Part shown: one piece after another, positions 25,947 to 37,900 of the stretch
How the letters are laid out: every line of letters begins with the position of its first letter
How positions within the stretch are numbered: the first letter of the stretch is position 1
The notes under the pieces: model-generated
Told to the model about the DNA's origin: nothing
The model's database searches: none
Seen by the model: the letters and a program-made list of their open reading frames with translations, nothing else
Assembly: GCF_040054535.1 (NCBI RefSeq)
Contig: NC_090795.1
Location: forward strand, 4,501,501-4,565,500
DNA: 64,000 nt
Origin: Antennarius striatus
Lineage: Eukaryota > Chordata > Actinopteri > Lophiiformes > Antennariidae
Direction: 5' to 3'
Position numbers and translations under genes: made by a program

Positions 25947-27794
25947 ACAATACCTTTATCACAATCTGTGATGGGATGAGCATCGGCATGTCAAGATGTC
26001 TCCTTTAAATAACAGTCAGTATTTCTGTTATATGATATATCATGGAATTGTATACAGTACTGTATAGTTAATGGGCTATCCTAAATTTTCTACAAGTCTT
26101 CTATGTTTGGAAGTCAGGATCTACCGATTCAAATCAATCAGTGGTCATTTTTTATTTAGTTCTCCTCTGTGAATCCACAGAATATTAATAATCTGAATTT
26201 TTACAAAATTTTCTCGACAAAACATTTATATTTTATCCCGTTTTGTTTGTCTTTATCTTTACTTTTAAGGATAAACAGGAGTGCGCAGCTTTAGCTCCAT
26301 TTATGACTCCCATAGATCAATTTTTACTTCCTGGAGAGGGAAAACAGACAAAAGAACAGTTTACCTTTAAATGACAAAATGTTAATTATTATTATTGTCG
26401 ACATTTTGTCAACAACGTCATCTTATTAGTGTCATCAATAAACCAACATTCAAGAAACATTTTAAGTTTACACACTGTTTTATGTTAGGAGAAGGTATAG
26501 TTCCCAGCCTTTTTGAAGAAACATTTTTATTCACTTCTTAAATGACATGCAAGTCATTATGAGTCAGTAGAACAGACCTACACCTGCTAAAGGTTTACAG
26601 TACTGTATTAACAGCTTTTACTCCTGTGCACACCTGACCCCTGGTGGCGGCGGCCGGTACCGCAGCAGCTACCTAAGCGCTGACTCCAGTCGTTTATGAA
26701 GAAACATAATTTATTTCCAGATGTCTGTGATTGTTATCTGTTGAAGACAGACCCACAGACAGGAGACAGGAGACAGGAGCTGCTAGAGGGAGGACCACAC
26801 CGTCAGTTTTTTTGGGGAACTGGAAACAGACTGTTTGCTGTTTCAGTGCAAATGTGTTTTTATTTGTTTGAAGTTCATAATCCAGCATCATGAGCACAAA
26901 TACACTTCCTGTGTAAGAGACAGCTCTCAGACAGCGTTATTTAACAAAAAACAAATAAAGTCTAGACACTGTTCTGGGTGTAGGTTCACTCAATTTAAAC
27001 ATTTTATCAAAAACAAAACAAAAACAAGACACTGTGGTTTAGTGTGAAGAACACTTTTTAAGTAGCTTCATGGCTGCAGCCAAAACTGTTTGAATCTGGA
27101 AGTTGTTTGTGAATTCTAGATGGCAGATGTTTAATTTAGTTTATTCTAAAGACTGAAAGAGTCTCAAACACGATTATCTAGATATTATTCTATTGGAAAT
27201 AAAATATATCAGATAGAATCTCATGGATCTACTGTCGTGAAACCACAAGGAGATAGAAATATTCACAACAAGCACAAATGGTCACTGAGTTCATTTTGCT
27301 GACACCAAACAGAGACAGACAAGACTTGTAACATCATTTATATGCGACGTGTCAAATAAATATAGTGTTGTTTTTAAGTCAATAAGAGGAGAAGAAAAAA
27401 TATATCAGCAGCTCACACACAAAGACTCTTCATTCACACCCACCAATACAATGAGAAAACAAAGGGCAGTTGACCCAGGTCGTGACACTCTGCCCTCTCC
27501 CTTCTTTATTTAGACTATATTTTTATGTATTTTTACTTTTTTTAGGAAGTCCTTCCGGCGATTTCCAAAATGGTGCGAGTGGTGTGAATTTCACAGAGCA
27601 TGGCTTCCTCTCTGATAGAGGATGTTCCCAGCCAATCTTTCATGGATGGTGCATCAGGAGGAGGAAGTGGAGACAGGTGCTCTGGAAGATTCAAAGATCC
27701 GCAGAAAAAAAACACCCAAACAGACAATAGTCCACATTTATCATGAGGCCTGCGCCTCAGCTGAGCCTCATTAAATCATTTTAATCAGAGGGAT
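25947..27794. other. Non-coding spacer
   Basis: AT-rich, no supported gene. A short GACAGGA triplet repeat lies at about 26759-26778. No clear mobile element recognised. Confidence 0.4.
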
Positions 27795-27990
27795 CAGTGG
27801 ATCCCAAACTTTTTCCACTTCATCAACCCCTCATATATTTCACCTTCTAACCTGCCATCTATTTGTTGATGTTAGCTGCTTCCACATTCGTGATCTAAAT
27901 CTTTTCTTTTTTTTAAAATAAATATCTATTATATCGAATTCAACTATTTTTTTCATGACCCTTTTAGCTACATCAAAATTGTCACTCTAT
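27795..27990 (+). mobile_element. Possible hAT (Charlie-like) DNA transposon terminus
   Basis: Begins CAGTGGATCCCAAACTTTTT, close to the CAGTGGTTCCCAAACTTTTT-type terminal inverted repeat of hAT/Charlie elements as I know them. It is followed by CCACTTCATCAACCCC and, further on, CATGACCC, typical of such degraded ends. No matching opposite end or transposase was found nearby, so the far border is a guess and the copy would be non-autonomous and old. Confidence 0.4.
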
Positions 27991-30900
27991 ATTAACGGTA
28001 ATTAATCATCAGCATCTTCACCTGCAATACATTATTACTGTTTTAGAATTACAATATATTACTGGAAATCAAAAAACAGTTCCTGCCTGTATTTTTGTAA
28101 ATTTACAGCACAGTAATAAATAAGAGATTCTGAGCATTTTCAATCTTAAAAACACAAGGAATAAGATGTTATCTTCTAGAGCGCTGAACATCTGTCAAAA
28201 GAATAAGTAGGATGTAACATCTTTCATTCTCAGATCTTTGGTCACAATATTTCCCATGATGCTCTGCTGTTTTTGTTTACATTAGACAGGATATTACTGC
28301 ATAACTTTAATACACTTCTGAATTTTTTCTAATATATTTTGTATTCATCCAACAATTATGACTACCAGTCATTTCACAAGCTATCATTTTCAAACCACAG
28401 ATGAAGAAAACTGGTGTCCTCTCTGGTTAAATTATTTTCTCATGGGACTGTTTTTACTTCAACTTATTTTAAATACATATTCCATTACCAACATCACATG
28501 TATGCTCAGTAAATATAATTCAAGACAGTATTTAACAATTATTATTTTTATTATTATCAGAATTATGACTTGAGTGATGCTCCATCTCTCTGTTAAAATG
28601 ATGACGTCATAAAAGGCGCCAATTCAACCGGCAGCTGTTTTTCCTCGGATAATTCCTGTACAGCAAAGTTAGACATGATGTTTAATGAAGGCGCCCAGTT
28701 TTCCTGGCTTCTAAAGTATTGCTCACTTTCCTTCAGTGTTTCCTTCAGTATAGGTACAGAGTCAACAGGGAATCCCGTTACAAGTGGACAAAAGACTTGG
28801 AGACAAATGTGGCTCCACTCTGCCAACACCTTCACCTCCCAAAGAAAAACAGCGGGGAGGAAACTGACTGCTGATGCAGTCATCTTATACTCACTGCCCG
28901 CCTGGACGTGAGCTAAAAATTGTCCTGGATGCCACAAGGGAATTCAAACAAAAGAACGGAGAGCGCTGAGCCGATCAGGAGAGGCCTGGAGTTGATTCAG
29001 TTCCCTGACTCAATTCCTGACTGTGAAACAAATGTGCCAGCCAGCTTGAAAAATGTTCTTTGGCGACCGACAAACATTTTATCATCAGCGCCAGTCTTTT
29101 TTTTTTCTCTCTCCGGTACTCATTTGTCTTACATCTGTTAAGGACACCTTTAAGAATAAAGATCTGAAGCTTTGAACATGGATTTAATTTTTTTCCCCCA
29201 TTTTATGACATTTGACAATCTAAAACAAAGAAATGTGGCTCGATTTCAAATATAGATCAAATCAAAAACTTACATTTTGTGCTTTGAACCAATAAGACAC
29301 CTATAATACATTACAGCCCATCTTTGTCCCTATACATCCAAAAGTAAGGTGTATTATAAAATGTATAGTCTTTAGTAGTTAATAATGATTTAGGCTATAT
29401 CACATATGAAAAATGCTAAAATTAGCAAATTATTAGTGATAATAAAGGATTATAAAAGAAAATGAATGTTTTTAAGCCTCACATGAAGCAAAATTCAATG
29501 TCAGTTGTTTTTCACAGGCTGGTTTAATGATTTCCCTAAAGGAGAGAGAGTGTCACACACTTTTGATGAATTTTTTTTTATATGCTGTGTTTCATGTTTG
29601 TATTTTTATTGTTTTTCTTGCATATGCATGGCCCGGTACAAACTGAGCTGCTGCTGCTGCTGCTTATTTGAGGGTTGGGCGGCTCATCCCTATGAATTTT
29701 GATGCAGTAGCTGACACGGTACCTGTTTGAAGCCCGAGTGAACATATGACAAAAGCAAGAAGTAAAATAAACCCTTGCGTCACGGCGCTGAGTAGAGATT
29801 GACTGGATCCACTATATATATATCAGAAGCACAACTGGACGCTGGTGTGACAGGCAGGCCATAAAAGCGGGCCAGAGAGGGACAGCATATGCCTGGGATT
29901 ACGAGCAACCAGCCCCGCTTTAAACAAGGGACACACCCTCTCCTGCAGCTGTCTCACATGCTGTTTGCAATCTGCTATCAATGACTTAATCAGTTCGGGC
30001 CCCCCAGCCTCTCTGTCCATCCACAAAACAGTTGAATCTTCATCTCGTCGGATTTGCACTCGTAGATTTGGACTGTTTGTTTCTCATTTTGGTTCAATTG
30101 ATGCATGAAATATTGGAAAGTTGGTCCAAATGATGTTCCTGTAAGGGATGTATGCAACACCTCAAACCTTAAAGATGTGAAATTTTTAACAATGCAAATC
30201 AAAAAACAGCATCAAATCCTCAGAAAAGAGGGAATGTTTTGTATTTTTACTTATTAAAAGTCATTAAATGGGCTCCTTATTATTGTCAGACTTAAAATAG
30301 ATTTTAGGCATTACTTTTTTAATATCAATGATTTACAGACACATCACAAGTCATTTTTTAGGTCCATCTGGAGTCCCTTAGTGTAACATTCTGCAACAAG
30401 TTTGGAATTTATTGAAGCTGACATCTATCTTGGAGTGTTGATGAATGTTTACAACTCTTTTTTAGACGATCAATACATCCAAAAAGACTTTTCACAGCCT
30501 GTCAAGCCAACATATGTTAACAAAGGCTTATAAAATATTTATTAAAGTGAATAAAGTTGTTAATTACCGTACCTAAACCCTTCCTAAATGAACTTTCTTT
30601 CACTTTATTAAATGTTTCATCCTGTTCTGATCCACATGTTGGATTTCGTGTCCCTTTCTGTTTGCTCTGCTTGTCTCTGGGAGGTTGCACCTGGATTCAT
30701 CTCGTATATTATCAATACGTCGAGCTCTTATTTGCAGTGCATTATGTTCAACCACAGCTAACGTGACAATATAATCAACCCTTTATCTCCGGCTTCCTAG
30801 TATCACGTCAGCTGATATTACCAGGCTATTGGAGGCTGAATGAAATGAAGTGCAGCTGGTTCTGCGGCTACACGGAGGTGCGTTTGTCGGGCGTGTTTGT

Positions 30901-33045
30901 GAAAGGCAGCTACCTGAGATGAGATTAGGGCAGCGTCGCGATTGAGTGCTGCTGTGTTAATGTAGCCGGGCCGTCCCGCTGTAATCTCTGGATGTCTCTG
31001 CAGACTGCTGGTGGTGAGGCCTCGGGACAAACACACAAAATGACGCAGCAGTGGAAACGCCTGACCTGCGCTCCCCCCTCCTCTGACCGGATGTGCTGCT
31101 TTTAAACGGACGTGTTGCTACTTCATGGTAGAAAACTAAAATAGAAATAGAATAGAAAAATCTGTACCTAAAATTTAATTCTGGGAAATGTGTGTGACTT
31201 TATAGATGTGAATCGACCTCTGTTCCGCCAATCGAACCGAACCGCTACACAGGAGGAATCACAAAGGCCAAGTTTGTCTTTTCCTAACTTCCTTTTTACA
31301 CTATCTTGTACAGGAGTTTAAAATGTTATTTCTCCTTCCTCTTCCTCCTGTTTTCCCGTCTCTCCCAGTCAGCTCCTGTACAATCTGTCCCGTCCATCTG
31401 GTGCCTCCTGAGGGTGAACGCTGCTTTCCTCCAGCCCTCCATGCCGACACAGGTCAGAGGTAGTCAAGCGCTCTAAATACTTGTTTTATTTAAATAAATT
31501 AAACAAAATACAAACAGACAAAACTTTAATTTTCCTCTAACAGCTTAAATTTATCCAACACCTTCCTGTCTTAATGAACTCATGAAAGCCCCGCTCTCTT
31601 CCTCATCAATTAGCCCTGATCAATTAGCGAGGGGAGATAGTATCATGTTATTTACATGGGGGGTCTGCCTCTCCCTAAGCCTGTGCAGGTGACACCCCCA
31701 CCCCCCACCAAAACCACCACCCACTGTCCCGATGCCTCAGGCCTGACCCTGTTGTCATGCAACCATTAGCTGCAACAACAGGGAGGATAAACCTACCACT
31801 CAGCTGAATTTAAACACGCTGGCACCAAATTACACGAGATTGTTCTGCACGGCTGGAGGGAAAATCCTTTTGAGGGAACTCAGAAGGACATCTGCACGTA
31901 TCAGATGTATTTATTTGGAGCAAAAACACTTCATAAAGTAAGTTGGAGTTAAAAAAAATTGTAACTGCGATGACATTTTGGTGTATTATCTTGACGACAA
32001 ACGAGCTGAAATCATCATCAAACTAAGGAAACAATGAGTAATATTTACCTTAAGCACCAACCAGCACTTCTTCTCCATTAGAGCGTATTTAAAAACAGTC
32101 AGCACGAACATATACACCTCTGGAACATGTTTCCTCTGAAGTGCTAAAAAAGGATTGTGAGGTCAGGGTGATTGACCCCTCAGAAGAACCTCTTCCTTTT
32201 GAAATAGGGAAAAATCTCTATTTATAAAGCGGGGCTCTTTCTTCGCTATAAATACCATGAAAAAAATCCTCAAGGTTTGTTCTGTTCTCTTAAAGATTTT
32301 AACCTGATAAATCTGACATACGATGAAGCAACAGACAGGCGTCGGCGGATAAATATATCCCAGAGTGTATCGGTGCGCCCCACAGAAATAAAACCTGATG
32401 TCATTGCTGTGTTATTATGCATAGCTGAAGGATGGATATTGAAAGGTACCGTGTTCAGCTGTGAAAATACAGAATGTCAAAACCATTGTTTAGCAAAGGT
32501 GAGCAGGCCTTGGTGAATTTTAATGGCCCCCCCAGCATTAATCAGAGGAGACTCAATCATTTACAGGCAGGATGTCCGGAGCATAAACTGCACTCTGCTG
32601 CGAAAACAGGGCGCCATGTGTAGCGTAGACACCCAGATTACCTCCTCTCCGTTCCGGGCCAGGAAGCTGGGTCACTGCCCTGCTTCCAGGTGAGCAACCG
32701 GTGGTGCTGGAAGCCCATTCAGCTCCGAGTGGAAGAGGGAAAAACCAACAGAGACTGAACTATCTCGTACAGACCATGCACTGAATGAGCTGTGCTCTCG
32801 CGTCACATGGAAAAAAAACACATCAAAATGTGAGTTTCTTTGGGTGTTGGAATTTTATTTTCATAGCAAATTTACTGATTAATCAACTTAAAAGCTGAAG
32901 AGCGTTTGATTTAGATGTCAAGTTAAACGAAATACCTTCAATTGAAGTTGAAGATGAGGTTTATTATAAGGAAAGAAACCTTCAACCGATGTATGAAAAG
33001 AAAATAATTAATGAATACAAGAGAAGATGAGTTTAGTTGCAAAAA
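27991..33045. other. Non-coding region downstream of sox17
   Basis: No gene supported. Blocks at about 28590-28960, 30790-31060 and 32480-32780 are more complex and GC-balanced than the AT-rich surroundings, which makes them candidates for conserved non-coding elements of the sox17 domain. The 114-codon minus-strand frame at 28593-28937 has no recognisable domain or splice context. Confidence 0.35.
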
Positions 33046-33369
33046 TTTATTTCTCAAAAGTGCAAAAAAAGTATAAAAAAAAATTACACACCTTCAGTAT
33101 ATACATAAAAAGTCAACGAGTGACTGTACAATACTTAGCATCGAGTACATAACCCTGCAAGGATAAAAAATAAAACGTTAAAACCAGTGTTCGTGTTAGA
33201 ATATTCTTTTTTTTTTGACAGTAAAACCCTCTTCTCTAAAGCTTCATTTCTAAAAAAAAAAAAAAAAAATCTCACGGATCTCCTGTAGTGAAAAACAAAA
33301 TTTTTCTTCAAATTTAGCTTTGAGGTCGACCGTGTGTCCTTGCAGCGGGGTGAAAGGCCAGAAAGGAGG
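33046..33369 (-). other. sox17: sox17 3' UTR
   Basis: Follows the sox17 stop on the minus strand. A minus-strand AATAAA lies at 33046-33051. It contains a poly-A/T run at about 33253-33270. Confidence 0.6.
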
Positions 33370-34853
33370 TTAGGAGTTGTTGTAGCTACAGTAATACACA
33401 GCTGTGCTGGCGTCTGACAGGACGGATGAAATGAGGCTTTCGGGTCCTTGCATGCCGGCCTCGTGTGTCCCGTACGGCAAACCCGTCATGTCCGCACGCG
33501 CCGAAGAGGAACTCAAATACTGCTCGAACTCGCTACGGTCCACCTCGGCCAGCAGCTCCGAGTGGTGCATCTCCACACCGTCTGCCGGGTGAGGGTGGGA
33601 GTCAGGAGGCGGGGAGAGCTGCCCCGCTCCTCCGGGATGCCGCTTAGGGTGGCTGGGACTGCAGTGCTGGGTGTAATACATAGCTAGAGGGTTGGGGCAT
33701 CCCATATAGGAAGGGGGAAGGGTGGCGGGCTGAGGGGGCTGCTCCGGGGCAGAGGCGGGGTGTCGGTGCAGGATGGGGTTGCCGTGATGGTTGGACAGGG
33801 GGTCCTGGGGTTGATACTCTGCCGCCTGGGTGTGGTAGGAGTAGGCAGGCATCATGTGGCAGTCCTCTTGTGAATGCGGGGGGAAGAACATGGAGTCTGA
33901 CTCCACAGCATCCAGGGGAGACGTGTCAGGCGTGGGGAGGCTGTAGCTTTCGTAAGAGGGGCCCCCGAGAGCCTGAGCATCCCGGTAGTGGGTCAGAGGT
34001 TGTGAAGGAAGCTGGAAGCCGTGCTCGTGGTAGCCCAGGCCCAGACTCTCCACACACACTCTGCCATCGCCGGGCATGGACTGGGCCTGGTGGTCGGACA
34101 CGCCGTGGACGAGGAAGCCGGAGTCCAGCCTCTTAATCCTCTTCACCTGCTTCCGCCGCCGGGGCCGGTACTTGTAGTTGGGGTGATCTTGCATGTGCTG
34201 AACCCGAAGCCGCTCTGCCTCCTCCACAAAGGGCTGCTTTTCCGTGACAGGAAGGGCCTTCCATGATTTCCCTACAGGTCAAGAGGAGATTCCTCATTAA
34301 TGAATTGTCAGCAGATACTGTACGCAGCCCCCCCCCCCGAAATAGACTGTTGCCATTTTTGGGTGCATGCACAGGTTTTTTTTTTTTTCCAGGTTACACA
34401 GCTAAATTCAGAAACATAAACTTCTGATAACACACTTATGATCACCTGCTGACAGGTACTTCCTTTGTTATTATATTAATTCATGCTTTTTTTTAAAACA
34501 GAATTAAATCAGAAGAATAAAATAACAAGCGCAAAAACTAAGAACAATCTCTTACCCAACATTTTACTCAGCTCAGCGTTGTGCAGGTCCGGGTTCTGCT
34601 GCGCCAGTCTCTTGCGCTCATCCTTCGCCCAAACCATAAATGCGTTCATGGGTCGCCGGATCCGCGGTTCGCTCTTGCCGCGGTTCTGGCTGCTGGAGCC
34701 GGAGGCGCACGGCTCGCTTTTCACTTTGGTGTCCCCAAGAGGACTGAGAGGGTCGGCCCACTGGCAGTGTCCCATTCCAGGCATCATGACTGACATCGCA
34801 CACCTTGCCTGGGTCTGATCGTCGCTGGCGTAACCCGCATCGGGACTGCTCAT
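33370..34853 (-). CDS. sox17: Transcription factor Sox17 (SoxF)
   Basis: SoxF HMG-box activator of endoderm, endothelial and left-right organiser programmes. Coding exons on the minus strand are 34853-34556 and 34271-33370, giving 399 aa (human 414). The start is [15 protein letters not shown], the characteristic SOX17 N-terminus; an upstream in-frame Met at 34904 is less likely. The HMG box spans about residues 64-142 ([20 protein letters not shown], then the basic tail [14 protein letters not shown]) and is split by the intron after LSKML-G, the conserved SoxF position. The C-terminus holds DRSEFEQYL at about residues 344-352, the beta-catenin-binding/transactivation motif of SoxF proteins. 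Part of a SoxF tandem with the gene at 51618-52748, same strand. Confidence 0.97.
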
Positions 34854-34904
34854 CTCTGTCCGGCTGGGAAGTTGTGGAGAAACGGCTCGCAGAGGCGACA
34901 ACAC

Positions 34905-37900
34905 GCTGCTGCGTGGAACTCAGACGCGGCGATCAAGATGGAAAGGAAAATAATTAGTCACATCCATCGGACACCTCCACTAGACGCACGGACTGAACGG
35001 CACAGATTACTCGTCTCTGACTGGGAAGGTTGGTGAGATATAAACTCGCAGGCAGCCAATCACCGTGTAGCGGGCGTGTCCTACTGCTACAAAGGTGTAA
35101 AAAAGTTTCGAGACCCCCCCCTTGTTTGAAGAGCGCAGACCTTCTGAGGAGAGACGCCGTGAGACTGGAGCTGATAATCATTTACGGTCATGCGCACAAA
35201 CTTTAGGTTGAAAATAATTACCTTATGGGATAATTAGACTTTTAATCCTTGTTTTTTGTTCTATGATTTTACATCCGTTTGATACCTGCCTTTTGATGAC
35301 GTAAAAAATGATGTCAAACAGGTTGACTCCGCAGTAACATTTATTTGGACAGTTCTAATTATCAACAAGTTCTAATTCTCACACTGCCAGACATCCACGC
35401 ACGGTCGTCTGTCTGTGTATTGGGTAGTTATCCGTGGTGGAATCTTGAATTTCAGGTTTGCGCCTCGGGCTTTAATGCGTAAAAGTTGATTCGCAACTTT
35501 TACGCACGATCGTCTCCCGATATGCTTTCTTTGGTGGAAGTTTAATGAGGAGCAGAGGACAAAAGACCTTGATTGAGAATTTAAATGACATGAAAATGAA
35601 CAGGTTAAAGGCCTAATAAACACCCATCTCACAGATGTAAGGTGATGAAACCCGTGGCACCAAAACTGATACCGGTGCCGCAGGCTGCGTTTAAATGTCA
35701 AAACGGGCTCTCAATTAGATTCAGTGTCTGTACCCGACTAGACGTCGGTCTGGGATGTAAATGACTAAAACAAACAGCTGACTGATGATGTGGAAACACT
35801 TTTCAGGATCAGATTTATGAGGAGAGCATGTCTGGAAAAACGCCCAAATATCTTTGTTTTAACTTATTTTTTGCATGAATGACATAATGCACGGAAATAA
35901 TGGGAACGATGATGTTGATATGACTAAACGTGAAAGATTTAGAGAGGATTTGATTATTTTTGGTAATTCCCATCTCGCTGTGGCTTTAGAGTTCATTTCA
36001 CCCAATATATCTGAACAATTGCGCCTGAGTAAAATTATTTATACCCCAACGGATGCTCTGTAATTTTTGTCTGAGTCAAAAAAGGTTAGAATAAGGCAAA
36101 TTAATTGTACATAAATAAATTAACCCAGACATATCCTTCTCTGAGATTCAGAAGACAAATACAAATTTTATTTGTAACTGAACATAAATAAGAAATCAAA
36201 TATAAACTAAATTAATTCTGTGATGCATGTCAAATCTATATAAATAGAGCAGAACATGTTTCCCAGTTTCAGGAGCAGCTGTGCCAGTAAAACATGGGGG
36301 GGTAAAAGGTTAAAGCAACCTGTTGCACCTCAAATATCACAACTCAGAGTGTTTGTGTAGCAGAGAATGAAGCCCCCCTGTTTGTGGCCAGAAATCCAAA
36401 CATTACCCACGGGCTGCAGAGGTTCTTATCAGAGTCAGCAGACCTCAGCCTGTCAGCTCCGTCTTTTCTCGGCCTGCTCCCATCTCGTGTGGGTTATGAG
36501 CCTCCTGACAGAAATATGAGCGATGCTTATGCAACCTTTTGGTGGCCCCGTTCAGACACCAGCAGGGACTCCAGAGAACGCCGGGTGACCCTCTATGGGT
36601 TGTTGGGAGGGTGTTTTGGATGGAGATCCAGCAAAGCACCGCATGGGACAGGATCTGGACTATAATACTGTCATCATCTATTTTGCCGCCGATGACCCGA
36701 TAAAGGTTTTCCCCCCGCCGATCCTTTGAGACTAGAGAAAGAAAGACTGTGTGTATGCGTCTGTTGTGTGTTTGTTCGTGTGTAAATGTGTGTGTGTGAC
36801 ATGGGCGTGGGTATGAGCGTGCCCTGACAACCCCTCTCTCTCTCTTCCCCTCTCTCTGTGGGAGTTAAAAAATCCTGGCTTTTGATGGGAGAAGTCATAA
36901 AGTCTGGAGTCCTCGCCACATTTCCTCTACAAGGTGAGGTTCAGAGTCAACCCAAAGGAGTGGAGGGGCGGCGGCGGTTGAGATGTGGGAGCATGAGGGG
37001 AGGTGACATGCTTCATATCCCCCCCTATTCCTCCCCCCTACCCCTCCGACGAGTCCCCCACCCCGTGCCTGGGGAGTCTGGGGCTGGGTGGGGGCTAGGG
37101 CTCTCGACGCCAGCCTCTGGACTTTGCGCTCAGGGAGAGGTCACTTGGCTTGCTTACACAATGGCATTATCTCAGTTCCAGCCTCGGCTACTGCAGCGGT
37201 GAGCACTTCCTGTCCCTCTGCAAGCACTTCCTGTCCTTGGCTTAGCAGCACAAACTGTCCGCCTTCCAAGTATGTTCTGAAAGGCAGCTGAGCCGCTGGT
37301 CGCCAGTCTTGCTGTACAAATGTCTGTGGGTGGCTTTCTTGGGAATTGCACAATGTGTTCACTGGCTCCTTTGTGCCGAGCTGCACGGTGGTGGTGTTGG
37401 TTTAAATCACAGGGACGGAAGGTATATATGTGTTAGCACTCTGCTCCGATCCCCCGAGCCTCTCGAGCTGCAAAGGTTGGACAAAGACGCAGAAGGGCAA
37501 GTCGGTCTGAAATGAAACAGAACTCTAACAAGAGCATCTAAAACTCAAAGTTTTATTCATTAACAGACTAGTTCAACTCATAAAAATGATAAATGTCAGA
37601 TTTTTTTCCCACATAAGAGATGATTTTCTTTTCTTTTTTTTGTTCTTTGAAATTTTAATGTATTTTGCTGTTACAATATTGATAATTTAAGCTATTTGAA
37701 AATATTTGGGAAACCAAAACAGTCAAGCAGGAAAATGCCACTTTTTGTCATAATCCATCTTTCACAATACAAATAATCATTAGAATTAGTGTAAATATAT
37801 TATTAGCATGGCTCCAAATGTAAGATCTTCATATTTTGACAGTAATTCTGCACTTCAAACAACAAATGGGTTCATTTTAACATGTTGGGACTTGTTCCAG

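Noticed and set aside
25628-25989. Cys/Val-rich minus-strand frames
   Set aside because: Translation of the compound CA microsatellite at 25844-25946, not genes.
28593-28937. 114-codon minus-strand frame that looks somewhat protein-like
   Set aside because: No recognisable family, no splice partners, and length within chance expectation for a region of this size; kept only as a possible non-coding conserved block.
35034-35045. TATA-like ATATAAA upstream of sox17
   Set aside because: It reads as a TATA box on the plus strand, opposite to sox17; the minus-strand reading is only a weak match.
36384-37515. Cluster of overlapping short frames between the Sox genes
   Set aside because: They reflect locally higher GC content with few stops; none has a family feature or consistent splice sites.
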